NCBI GenBank assembly: GCA_946540365.1
Contig: CAMNIH010000047.1
Location: 1-11,711 of the forward strand
DNA length: 11,711 nt
Direction: 5' to 3'
Source: an uncultured Bacteroidales bacterium
GTDB lineage: Bacteria; Bacteroidota; Bacteroidia; Bacteroidales; P3
Part shown: positions 1 through 6,552 of the stretch, piece by piece
How positions within the stretch are numbered: the stretch's first letter is position 1
Layout: each line of letters opens with the position of its first letter
Made by a program: the position numbers and the translations under genes
The notes under the pieces: model-generated
What the model saw: the letters and a program-made list of their open reading frames with translations, nothing else
What the model was told of the DNA's origin: nothing
Database searches by the model: none

Positions 1-13
1 CAAAAATTCTTCC

Positions 14-24
14 TATCTTTGCAC
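14..24 (+). promoter_or_regulatory. Bacteroidota-type -7 promoter element
   Basis: TATCTTTGCAC fits the -7 consensus TAnnTTTG used by the primary sigma factor of Bacteroidota. The matching -33 TTTG element would fall before base 1 and cannot be seen. Transcription would begin near base 28, leaving an A/T-rich leader of about 110 bases before the first gene. A second, weaker candidate lies inside that leader: TTTG at 69-72 followed after 21 bases by CTTCTTTG at 94-101, which lacks the TA. Confidence 0.6.
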
Positions 25-137
25 AACGGTGTTGCACTTGATTGTTGAGTCTACAAAATAAATTTTTTTTTGTCCGACACAATAAATAAAATGCTTCTTT
101 GTTATACTAAAAAATTGAAACAAAAAAACGAACGATA

Positions 138-893
138 ATGATGAAAAAGATCTTCACCCTGGCTGCCGCCCTGTTGCTTACGGTGGGTGGCCTGATGGCT
201 CAGAACACGTTTAAAGGCATTGTGAAATACGAGGTTGCCTCGACCGGCGAGGTGGCTATCGACATTCCCGCCGAGGCCCGTCTGGCCGAAATCAAGGTGT
301 CGGGCAACGACATGTACACCAAGAGTGCCATCTTCTGCGGCGGTCTGACGGAGTGCGTCCTGATCCAGAACCTGACGCAGACCTCGTGCATGGACTACGG
401 CCCCTTCCTGAGCTACCTCCGCTCGCAGGACTTCGAGTTCACCTATCAGGGCAAGGGCAAGTTGATGATGAAGCACACCTACAAGGAGAGCGACTTCGAC
501 AGCGTCGACATCGAGGACAAGGAGCCGGGCCACTTCTACTATGAGTACGTCAACGGCGAGACCAAGCAGATCGCCGGCCGCACGGCCAAGAAGATGGTGC
601 GCCACGCCTACGACGAGGAGGGCACCGACCACCCGATGGTGATGTGGTACACCGACGAGATTGGTCCCAAGACCAACATCCTCTTCGGCGGCATCAAGGG
701 CATGCCCCTCGAGTGTACCATCGACCAGGGCGAGGGCAAGGCCATCACCTACACCGCCACCGAGATCGTGAGCGGCAAGGTGAAAGAGGCCGACTTCCTG
801 CTGCCCGACGGCTACGAGACCCTCAGCGACGAGGAGCTCGAGACCCTCGGCACCGAGCTGCAGGACGCCATGGAACTTTTGAGCGAGGAGTAG
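138..893 (+). CDS. secreted protein resembling the DUF4412/GLPGLI families, function unknown
   Basis: A 251-residue protein with a clear Sec signal peptide: Met-Met-Lys-Lys, a hydrophobic stretch at about residues 5-20, and likely cleavage after the Ala of LMAQ near residue 21. The mature protein begins with F-K-G-I-V-K-Y-E-V, a beta-strand opening typical of small Bacteroidota periplasmic proteins of the DUF4412/GLPGLI type. It continues with alternating strands, a GMPLECT segment near residue 190, and a final LLPDGYETLSDEEL stretch before an acidic helix. There is no lipobox, membrane helix or T9SS sorting domain, so a periplasmic location is most likely. Two adjacent ATG codons (138 and 141) are possible starts; either gives a good signal peptide. 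The upstream bases are A-rich with no Shine-Dalgarno site. It ends 20 bases before ftsK and is probably co-transcribed with it. The family resemblance is from memory and no enzymatic residues are recognisable. Confidence 0.85.
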   Translation: MMKKIFTLAAALLLTVGGLMAQNTFKGIVKYEVASTGEVAIDIPAEARLAEIKVSGNDMYTKSAIFCGGLTECVLIQNLTQTSCMDYGPFLSYLRSQDFEFTYQGKGKLMMKHTYKESDFDSVDIEDKEPGHFYYEYVNGETKQIAGRTAKKMVRHAYDEEGTDHPMVMWYTDEIGPKTNILFGGIKGMPLECTIDQGEGKAITYTATEIVSGKVKEADFLLPDGYETLSDEELETLGTELQDAMELLSEE

Positions 894-913
894 TGATCAG
901 TGATTAGATATTA

Positions 914-3475
914 GTGGGCAAGAAGAAGAATACATCCAAGGGCAGGAAAGGCAAGTCCGCCCCCCGCAAGGAAGGGGGCGGACTGGCCGCTTTCTTGCGC
1001 AGCAAGCAGTTTGCGCATATCCGCGGCGCGGTGTATGTGCTGTTTTCCATCTTCCTGGTGATCGCCATGGTGGGCTACTACAGCACCGCCGGCAGCGGCG
1101 GATGGCTGGGCGTGGCGGGCCACGGGGTGGCGGAGTTTTTCACCACCAACCTCTTCGGCATCGGCTCGCTGGGCTTCGCGCTGCTCTTTTTCGTCTACGG
1201 CATGCGCCTGTGGGACGTGGTGGTGCTGCCGTGGTGGAAGACCTTCGGAAGCACGCTGTTCTGGATGCTCTGGATCTCGCTCACGCTCGGCTATATCGGA
1301 GGCGCCTGGGTGCGCACCGGCGGCTTCGAGGCCTATGCCGGCATCGGCGTGATGCTGGCCGAGCCGCTGCACCAGTGGCTCAGCTGGTGGACGCTGGTGC
1401 TGCTGGTCTTCGCGGCGGTGCTCTTCCTGGTGCTGGTACACAAGATGGAGCTGCCCGAGCTGAAGATGCCCAAGCTCGACCTGAAGAAGACGATGCACGA
1501 CATCGAGGAGGAGCTGGCGACGGTGGGTACCGACCACACCGACGAAGCCCCGGCCCCGGCCAAGCCTGCCGTGGCGGCCGCCCCGAAGACGGAGCCCGTG
1601 GCGGACGTGCCGTCCGGATCGTCCGACAGCGCCGACAAGGCCGACTTCGACCAGGAGGCCCTCAAGCTCTTCCATCAGACCTCCGACGCGAAAGAGGACC
1701 TACCGGTCGACAACGAGCCGGCATTCGATATCGACGACGAGTTTGCGCGGATCAACGCCCGCGCCCAGGGGAAAGCGGCGACGGAGGAGGCTCCGGCGGC
1801 CGTCGACGACGGGGGCATCAACTTCACCATCAACGACCCGTCCGACGGGTCCGACCAGTCTGACCAGTCCGACTTGTCCGACGAGTCCGATACGTCCGAC
1901 GAGTCCGACCTCTCCGACTCGACCGACGAGCTGGACCCCGACGACTACCGCCGCCACTACGGCGTCGACGAACCCTACGACCCGCACCTCGACCTGAGCG
2001 ACTATATCATGCCCGACACCAGCATCCTCGAGGACTGGGAGACGGCCAATGTGCGTGTCACCAAGGAGGAGCTGATTGCCAACAAGGACCGTATCGTGCA
2101 GACCCTGAAGGACTACGGCATCGAGATCACCGAGATCACCGCCACGCCGGGTCCCACGGTGACCCTCTACAAGATCAAGCCGGCCCCCGGGGTGCGCATC
2201 AGCAAGATCAAGAACCTGGAGGACGACATCGCCCTGTCGCTGGCGGCCCTCGGCATCCGCATCATCGCCCCCATCCCGGGCGAGAGCAATGTGGGCATCG
2301 AGGTGCCCAATGCCAAGCCGCAGATCGTGGCCATGAAGAACATGCTCGAGAGCGACGCCTTCCGCAACGCCAAGATGGAGCTGCCGATCGCCTTCGGCAA
2401 GACCATCAGCAACGAGGTGCTGGTGACCGACCTGGCCAAGATGCCCCACCTGCTGATGGCCGGTGCCACCGGCACGGGTAAGTCGGTCGGCCTCAACGCC
2501 GTGCTGGCGTCGCTGCTCTACAAGAAGCACCCGTCCGAGCTGAAGCTGGTGCTGGTGGACCCCAAGAAGGTGGAGTTCAGCCTCTACAGCGCCCTCGAGC
2601 GCCATTACCTGGCCAAGATGCCCGACGAGGAGGAGGCCGTCATCACCGATGTGAAGAAGGTGGTGCGGACGCTCAACAGCCTCTGCATCGAGATGGACTC
2701 GCGTTACGACCTGCTCAAGTCGGCCAAGGTGAGGAAGATCACCGAATACAACGAGAAATTCTGCAAGCGGATGCTCAACCCCGCCAACGGCCACCGCTAC
2801 CTGCCCTATATCGTGGTGGTGATCGACGAGTTCGGCGACCTGATCATGACCGCCGGCAAGGAGGTGGAGCTGCCCATCGCGCGACTGGCGCAGCTGGCGC
2901 GTGCCGTGGGAATACACCTCATCATCGCCACCCAGCGCCCGACGACCAACATCATCACGGGCACCATCAAGGCCAACTTCCCGGCGCGCGTGGCCTTCCG
3001 CGTCACCTCGGGTATCGACAGCAAGACCATCCTCGACACCGGCGGCGCCCAGCAGCTGATCGGCCGCGGCGACATGCTCATCTCGCTGGCCGGCAAGGAT
3101 ATGATCCGCCTGCAGTGCGCCCTGATCGACACTCCCGAGATCGAGCGCCTGGTGCGCTTCATCGGCGACCAGCGGGGGTATCCCGAGGGCTTCGAGCTGC
3201 CCGAGTACCTGGACGAGAACGAGGAGCCCAACAAGGAATTCGACGCCAAGTCGAAGGACGAGTACTTCAACGATGCCGCCCGGCTGGTGGTGGCGTCGCA
3301 GTTCGGCTCCACGTCGCTGCTGCAGCGCAAACTGCAGCTGGGCTACAACCGCGCGGGCCGCATCATCGACCAGCTGGAGGCGGCCGGCATCGTGGGCCCG
3401 AGCAACGGGTCGAAGCCGCGCGATGTGCTCATCCACGACGAGGTGAGCCTCGAAGAATTGTTGAAATCACTGTAA
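914..3475 (+). CDS. ftsK: FtsK/SpoIIIE-family DNA translocase
   Basis: An 853-residue septal DNA pump, which in this family uses ATP to move chromosome ends through the closing septum and activates XerCD dimer resolution. Order of parts: a basic N-terminus; four membrane helices at about 38-58, 80-100, 113-132 and 157-176; an acidic Pro/Ala-rich linker (about 180-370) with a Ser-Asp-X repeat at 310-338; the alpha/beta motor with Walker A GATGTGKS (517-524), Walker B VVVIDEFGDL (634-643) and the TQRP motif (673-676); and a C-terminal winged-helix gamma domain (about 784-842, the region that reads KOPS DNA in characterised FtsK). All key motifs are intact and the length is normal for Bacteroidota. 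The start is GTG at 914: an in-frame TAG lies at 905 and the first internal Met is residue 52, inside the first membrane helix. The family call is firm; the start is good but indirect. Confidence 0.97.
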   Translation: MGKKKNTSKGRKGKSAPRKEGGGLAAFLRSKQFAHIRGAVYVLFSIFLVIAMVGYYSTAGSGGWLGVAGHGVAEFFTTNLFGIGSLGFALLFFVYGMRLWDVVVLPWWKTFGSTLFWMLWISLTLGYIGGAWVRTGGFEAYAGIGVMLAEPLHQWLSWWTLVLLVFAAVLFLVLVHKMELPELKMPKLDLKKTMHDIEEELATVGTDHTDEAPAPAKPAVAAAPKTEPVADVPSGSSDSADKADFDQEALKLFHQTSDAKEDLPVDNEPAFDIDDEFARINARAQGKAATEEAPAAVDDGGINFTINDPSDGSDQSDQSDLSDESDTSDESDLSDSTDELDPDDYRRHYGVDEPYDPHLDLSDYIMPDTSILEDWETANVRVTKEELIANKDRIVQTLKDYGIEITEITATPGPTVTLYKIKPAPGVRISKIKNLEDDIALSLAALGIRIIAPIPGESNVGIEVPNAKPQIVAMKNMLESDAFRNAKMELPIAFGKTISNEVLVTDLAKMPHLLMAGATGTGKSVGLNAVLASLLYKKHPSELKLVLVDPKKVEFSLYSALERHYLAKMPDEEEAVITDVKKVVRTLNSLCIEMDSRYDLLKSAKVRKITEYNEKFCKRMLNPANGHRYLPYIVVVIDEFGDLIMTAGKEVELPIARLAQLARAVGIHLIIATQRPTTNIITGTIKANFPARVAFRVTSGIDSKTILDTGGAQQLIGRGDMLISLAGKDMIRLQCALIDTPEIERLVRFIGDQRGYPEGFELPEYLDENEEPNKEFDAKSKDEYFNDAARLVVASQFGSTSLLQRKLQLGYNRAGRIIDQLEAAGIVGPSNGSKPRDVLIHDEVSLEELLKSL
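1841..1927 (+). repeat. Ser-Asp-X coding repeat in the FtsK linker
   Basis: About nine imperfect 9-base units of the form tccgacNNN encode Ser-Asp-Gly, Ser-Asp-Gln (twice), Ser-Asp-Leu, Ser-Asp-Glu, Ser-Asp-Thr and so on (residues 310-338). Third-base changes and one shortened unit show that the array is not freshly expanded. The unit length is a multiple of three, so gain or loss of units would keep the frame. Confidence 0.85.
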
Positions 3476-3489
3476 AAAGCGTACAAGAT

Positions 3490-3732
3490 ATGAAGAAGAA
3501 AGTCATCCTCTCACTCGCGGCCCTCGCCCTGCTGGCCGTCGGATGCTCCAAACAGAAGACCTGCCGCTGCTCGGTCATCGGCACCTCGACGGTCCGTGTG
3601 ATCAAGATCGATGGTGGCGAATGCGAGCAGATCAAGACGTTCAATCTGCACACCTCGCTCGATTCGCTGCAGGTCGATTCGCTCGTTTGCACCGACTACG
3701 AGTTTGCCATCGACAGTATTTACAACGAGTAG
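3490..3732 (+). CDS. small cysteine-rich lipoprotein (paralogue 1)
   Basis: An 80-residue protein beginning MKKKVILSL, with a lipoprotein signal peptide and lipobox L-A-V-G-C giving lipidation at Cys19. Besides that cysteine it has Cys25, Cys27 (a C-R-C pair), Cys45 and Cys67, so four thiols in about 60 mature residues. The ATG at 3490 lies 14 bases after the ftsK stop. The open frame runs further upstream inside ftsK, but only this Met gives a signal peptide. The next gene encodes a protein with the same layout (lipobox-Cys, K-Q-basic, CxC, then two spaced Cys), so the two look like tandem duplicates. The location is probably the outer membrane or periplasm. I do not recognise a named family. 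Its place before a MauE-thioredoxin fusion makes a disulfide-linked role possible, but that is inference. Confidence 0.85.
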   Translation: MKKKVILSLAALALLAVGCSKQKTCRCSVIGTSTVRVIKIDGGECEQIKTFNLHTSLDSLQVDSLVCTDYEFAIDSIYNE

Positions 3733-3762
3733 TGATAGAACATGAAAAAGGAGAAACCAACG

Positions 3763-4020
3763 ATGAATACAAAACGTCTGTTTCCGGTACTGGCCCTGTT
3801 GGCCCTGACGGCCGTCGGTTGCGGCAAGCAACGCAACTGCGAGTGCGTCGTCGATGGCGGCGGCTACAACTACAACCCCATTCTGGTGGTCGACGACGGC
3901 ATCAAGTGCGACGACATCACCGAGATGTCGATCGAGGAGAAGTACGTCGCCGACGACGGCACCCAGTCGCTGCGCCGTGTCGAGGTGCATCAGGTCCACT
4001 GCCATGAGCAGCGCCAGTAG
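3763..4020 (+). CDS. small cysteine-rich lipoprotein (paralogue 2)
   Basis: An 85-residue protein from ATG 3763 (MNTKRLFPVL), with lipobox L-T-A-V-G-C and lipidated Cys20. An in-frame ATG at 3742 would add seven charged residues (MKKEKPT); I prefer 3763 because it gives a compact lipoprotein signal matching the neighbour, but 3742 cannot be ruled out. Non-lipidated cysteines are Cys26 and Cys28 (C-E-C), Cys49 and Cys80, in the same order as the preceding gene. The common core is C-x-K-Q-[RK]-x-C-x-C, then a Gly/Asp-rich turn and a third Cys followed by an acidic residue. The last 17 coding bases overlap the start of the MauE-thioredoxin gene, which suggests coupled translation. No named family is recognised. 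The residues before the last Cys are His-rich (H-Q-V-H-C-H), so metal binding is another possibility. Confidence 0.82.
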   Translation: MNTKRLFPVLALLALTAVGCGKQRNCECVVDGGGYNYNPILVVDDGIKCDDITEMSIEEKYVADDGTQSLRRVEVHQVHCHEQRQ

Positions 4021-4864
4021 GTGGGCGGCGTGGCTGTTGAGGGGGCTGCTGGCAGCCCTCTTCCTGGTGTCGGCGGTAGCCAAGCTGGTGGCTATCGACG
4101 ACTTTGAATTGTATATCTATTCCTTCGGATTCCTTTCGTTGAACGTCAGCTATCTGGCGGCACGCCTCACCATAGCGGCCGAGTTTGTGCTGGGCCTGCT
4201 GATCGCGGTGGGGTGGTGGCGCCGGTGGGTCAACCTGGCGGCTCTCGCCATGCTGATCCTCTTCTCGCTCTTTCTGTGCTACGCGCTGCTGGTCGGCCGC
4301 AGCGACTCGTGCCATTGCATGGGGCGGCTGGCGAATATGCCGCCGGCGGTGTCGCTGCTGAAGAATGCCGTGCTCGTCGTGCTGGTGCTGCTCTACGGCC
4401 GCCTCGGCGGTGCGTCGCCGGCGCCGCGCCTGGCCCCCGTCGCGGCCTCGGCGGCGGCGCTGGGGGTGCTGGTGGCGGTGTTCTGCATCTCGGTGCCCGA
4501 CAACTGGATGTTCGGCCCCGAGGAGGCCCGCTTCGACAGGGCCCTGCTCGAAGAGAGCGTGGCCGACGGTGGCCTGATGGCCGACTACGAGCTGGACGAG
4601 GGGCACCGCCTGGTGGCCTTCGTCACGCCGGGCTGTCCCTATTGCCGGATGGCACGCGAGAAACTGGGTTCCATCGTCAACCGTCACCACCTGGATTCCA
4701 ACCGGTTGCAGTATATCGAACCGACCGACCTGCCGGGTAGTCTTTTCCTGCAGATCACCTACGGCCAGCGCCCCTTCGTGGTGCTGCTCGACTCGGGTCG
4801 GGTGGTCACCACCTACCACTACCGCAACATCGACGAGCGGCAGGTGGCGCGGTTCCTCCGTTAG
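4004..4864 (+). CDS. MauE/DoxX-like membrane domain fused to a thioredoxin-like domain (CPYC)
   Basis: A 286-residue membrane protein from ATG 4004. The N-terminal half has four hydrophobic helices (about 11-30, 46-70, 76-98, 117-134) typical of the DoxX/MauE family, with an S-C-H-C-M-G motif at 102-107 after helix three, where MauE proteins usually carry a Cys-x-Cys pair. A fifth helix (about 145-163) leads to a thioredoxin-like domain (about 195-286) with active site T-P-G-C-P-Y-C at 208-214 and a likely cis-proline at Pro257 (Q-R-P-F-V-V-L-L). The glutaredoxin-like CPYC and membrane tether suggest a periplasmic thiol-disulfide oxidoreductase fed through the MauE-like part, a role known for MauE in methylamine dehydrogenase maturation. 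No mau genes are visible here. The frame is open further upstream but overlaps the lipoprotein gene; 4004 is the first Met that fits a membrane protein start. Exact substrates are unknown; the two lipoproteins are candidates. Confidence 0.87.
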   Translation: MSSASRWAAWLLRGLLAALFLVSAVAKLVAIDDFELYIYSFGFLSLNVSYLAARLTIAAEFVLGLLIAVGWWRRWVNLAALAMLILFSLFLCYALLVGRSDSCHCMGRLANMPPAVSLLKNAVLVVLVLLYGRLGGASPAPRLAPVAASAAALGVLVAVFCISVPDNWMFGPEEARFDRALLEESVADGGLMADYELDEGHRLVAFVTPGCPYCRMAREKLGSIVNRHHLDSNRLQYIEPTDLPGSLFLQITYGQRPFVVLLDSGRVVTTYHYRNIDERQVARFLR

Positions 4865-4917
4865 GGCGGTGCCCGCAGAGGGTGGAAGAGGGTAGTATCC
4901 CTAAAAAAAGTTAAATG

Positions 4918-4939
4918 AACGTTCGGGGAGCCGAATGTT
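4918..4939. terminator. inverted repeat: terminator of the ftsK run or operator of purF
   Basis: AACGTTCGG, a GGAG loop, then CCGAATGTT: nine paired positions with one G-T wobble. In RNA it would form a compact hairpin, but the following bases (AGTAAATTTATTG) hold no long U run, so intrinsic termination would be weak. It ends about ten bases before the putative -33 element, so a repressor or activator site is equally possible. Confidence 0.4.
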
Positions 4940-4948
4940 AGTAAATTT

Positions 4949-4985
4949 ATTGTGCGGGTGTGGAAGATATTTTGTATCTTTGCAC
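4949..4985 (+). promoter_or_regulatory. Bacteroidota-type promoter of the purF run
   Basis: TATCTTTG at 4975-4982 fits the TAnnTTTG -7 element exactly and is followed by CAC, the same eight-base core plus extension seen at 14-24. The best -33 candidate is ATTG at 4949-4952, 22 bases upstream, which is one mismatch from TTTG and slightly long in spacing. Transcription would start near 4989. Confidence 0.6.
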
Positions 4986-5062
4986 TTTATTATTGTTGTA
5001 ACGGGTGAACGTAATTGTAATCATATCAATATAATAGATTGTAATTTTAAAATTATTAAACA

Positions 5063-6493
5063 ATGAGTGGCTTCTTTGGAGTAGTATCCGAACATCCTTG
5101 TATCACCGATCTGTTCTACGGGACGGATTATCATTCGCATCTGGGCACGAAGCGTGCCGGTATGGCAACGTTCGACGGTCAGCAGCCGCATCAGAACATC
5201 CACAACATCCAGAACTCGCACTTCCGGCCCAAGTTCGGCAAAGACCTGGGCGAGATGACCGGGCAGGTGGGTATCGGCGTCATCAGCGACACCGAGGCGC
5301 AGCCGGTGATGGTCAATTCGCACCTGGGCCGCTTTGCGATCGCCACGGTGTCGAAGATCAACAATATGGCCGAGCTGGAGCAGGATTGCCTGGCCAAGCA
5401 CCAGCAGTTCACCGACCTCTCGATGGGCCGCACCAACCCCACCGAGCTGGTGGCCCTGCTGATCTCGCAGGGGCATGACTTCGTGGAGGGGATCGAGAAT
5501 GTGTACAACCGCGTGAAGGGCAGCTGCACGATGCTGATCCTGACGCCCGACGGCATCATCGCCGCCCGCGACCGCTACGGCCGCACCCCGATCGCGATCG
5601 GCCGCCGCGGCAACGACTATGCCGTGGCGAGCGAGAGCCACAGCTACGTCAACCTGGGCTACGAGACCTGCCGTTTTGTGGGTCCGGGCGAGGTGGTGAA
5701 GGTGACCGTGGACGGCGGCATCAAGGTGCTGCGTCCGGCCGAAAGCCGCAACCAGATATGCTCCTTCCTGTGGATTTACTACGGCTACCCCTGCACCGAG
5801 TACGAGGGGATCAACACCGAGGAGGTGCGCTACAACCTGGGCCGCCTGATGGGCGAGCGCGACGATGTGGAGGCCGACTTTGTGAGCCCCATCCCCGACA
5901 GCGGCATCGGCATGGCCCTCGGCTACAGCAACGGGCGCCGCATACCGTACAAGCGCGGATTGTTGAAATACACACCCACCTGGAGCCGCTCGTTCATGCC
6001 GGTCAACCAGGCCGACCGCCAGCTGGTGGCCAAGATGAAGCTCATCCCCAGCCGTGCGGTGCTCGAGGGGAAGAACGTGGTCTTCTGCGACGACTCGATC
6101 GTGCGCGGCACCCAGTTGCGCGACAACGTGAAGATGCTCTACGACTTCGGGGCCAAGAGCGTGCATGTGCGCATCAGCTGCCCGCCCCTGGTGCATGGCT
6201 GCACCTTCCTCAATTTCAGCGAGTCGAAGACCGACCGTGAGCTCATCACCCGTCGTGTGATCGAGGAGCTGGAGGGCGGCCGCATCGGCGAGGACATCCC
6301 CGCCACCAAGCTCGAGGCCTACCACAACGAGGGAACCCCGGAATACAACCGCATGGTGGAGGTAATCCGCCAGCATGTGGGGGTGGACAGCCTGATGTTC
6401 AACACCGTGGACGATGTGTGTCAGGCGATCGGCCTGCCGAAGGAGAGCATCTGCACCCATTGCTTCGATGCCAGCTCGTACGGCGACAAGTAA
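5063..6493 (+). CDS. purF: PurF-family amidophosphoribosyltransferase with a degenerate glutaminase domain
   Basis: A 476-residue homologue of PurF, which makes phosphoribosylamine from PRPP and glutamine in the first step of purine synthesis. The transferase half is intact: the PRPP loop V-V-F-C-D-D-S-I-V-R-G-T is at 339-350, and four cysteines (233, 380, 464, 467) fall where the Bacillus subtilis enzyme binds its 4Fe-4S cluster (Cys236, 382, 437, 440 from memory). The glutaminase half keeps the fold (Gly-Phe-Phe-Gly start, E-S-H-S-Y near 191) but not the chemistry. The N-terminal nucleophile Cys is Ser2 (codon AGT), and the motifs corresponding to HRGQE, HxRYxT and HNGN are missing (residues about 24-34, 68-82 and 94-102). 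An in-frame TAA at 5057 excludes an upstream start with a Cys. It has its own promoter and a 59-base gap to the next start. Similar MxGFFG proteins occur, as I recall, in other Bacteroidales, so this is probably a lineage trait. Ammonia use or a partner glutaminase is inference. Confidence 0.93.
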   Translation: MSGFFGVVSEHPCITDLFYGTDYHSHLGTKRAGMATFDGQQPHQNIHNIQNSHFRPKFGKDLGEMTGQVGIGVISDTEAQPVMVNSHLGRFAIATVSKINNMAELEQDCLAKHQQFTDLSMGRTNPTELVALLISQGHDFVEGIENVYNRVKGSCTMLILTPDGIIAARDRYGRTPIAIGRRGNDYAVASESHSYVNLGYETCRFVGPGEVVKVTVDGGIKVLRPAESRNQICSFLWIYYGYPCTEYEGINTEEVRYNLGRLMGERDDVEADFVSPIPDSGIGMALGYSNGRRIPYKRGLLKYTPTWSRSFMPVNQADRQLVAKMKLIPSRAVLEGKNVVFCDDSIVRGTQLRDNVKMLYDFGAKSVHVRISCPPLVHGCTFLNFSESKTDRELITRRVIEELEGGRIGEDIPATKLEAYHNEGTPEYNRMVEVIRQHVGVDSLMFNTVDDVCQAIGLPKESICTHCFDASSYGDK

Positions 6494-6552
6494 GGGGCAA
6501 ACGATAAAAAAAACTATGTCAGAACTTGAAAATCAGCATTAAAAACTATCAA

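Larger units (their letters stand above)
4865..5062. other. AT-rich intergenic region before purF
   Basis: This 198-base gap holds no gene. In order it contains a short GC hairpin right at the upstream stop codon (gggc/gccc, 4864-4874), a run of seven A at 4903-4909, an inverted repeat at 4918-4939, a promoter at about 4949-4985, and an A/T-rich leader of roughly 75 bases. Near the start codon is a 14-base AT-only palindrome (5042-5055), and ATTGTAAT occurs twice (5014 and 5038). I see no recognisable riboswitch. Confidence 0.6.

Noticed and set aside
893..906. Near-duplicate GTGATCAGTGATTAG-like sequence between the first gene and ftsK
   Set aside because: Only two short imperfect copies in a 20-base gap; too little to call a repeat element or regulatory site.
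1102..1863. 253-codon plus-strand frame inside ftsK in another frame
   Set aside because: Arg/Gly/Ala-rich translation typical of an out-of-frame reading of GC-rich DNA; it covers the ftsK membrane domain, which is clearly coding.
1841..1927. Nine-base periodic array considered as a CRISPR or noncoding satellite
   Set aside because: The units are far too short for CRISPR, have no spacers, and lie in frame within ftsK, so they are a coding repeat.
1700..3436. Long open frame of 578 codons on the minus strand opposite ftsK
   Set aside because: It mirrors the codon bias of a GC-rich gene. The translation is a low-complexity mix of His, Val, Asp, Gly and Arg without recognisable motifs, while the plus strand has every FtsK motif.
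4889..4909. Short inverted repeat AGGG...CCCT followed by seven A as a terminator
   Set aside because: The stem is only four pairs, and the A run is on the wrong side for a forward terminator; no minus-strand gene nearby needs one.
5042..5055. 14-base perfect palindrome TAATTTTAAAATTA just before the purF start
   Set aside because: Made only of A and T in a very AT-rich stretch, so it is likely by chance; A/T-rich pre-start DNA is also normal for translation in this phylum.
4989..5062. Possible riboswitch in the purF leader
   Set aside because: The leader is only about 75 bases, almost all A/T, and has none of the conserved cores I would expect of a purine, PRPP or ppGpp aptamer.
5021..6460. 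479-codon minus-strand frame opposite purF
   Set aside because: Shadow of purF with the same His/Ala/Val-rich composition, no signal or motif, and its stop falls in the purF leader.
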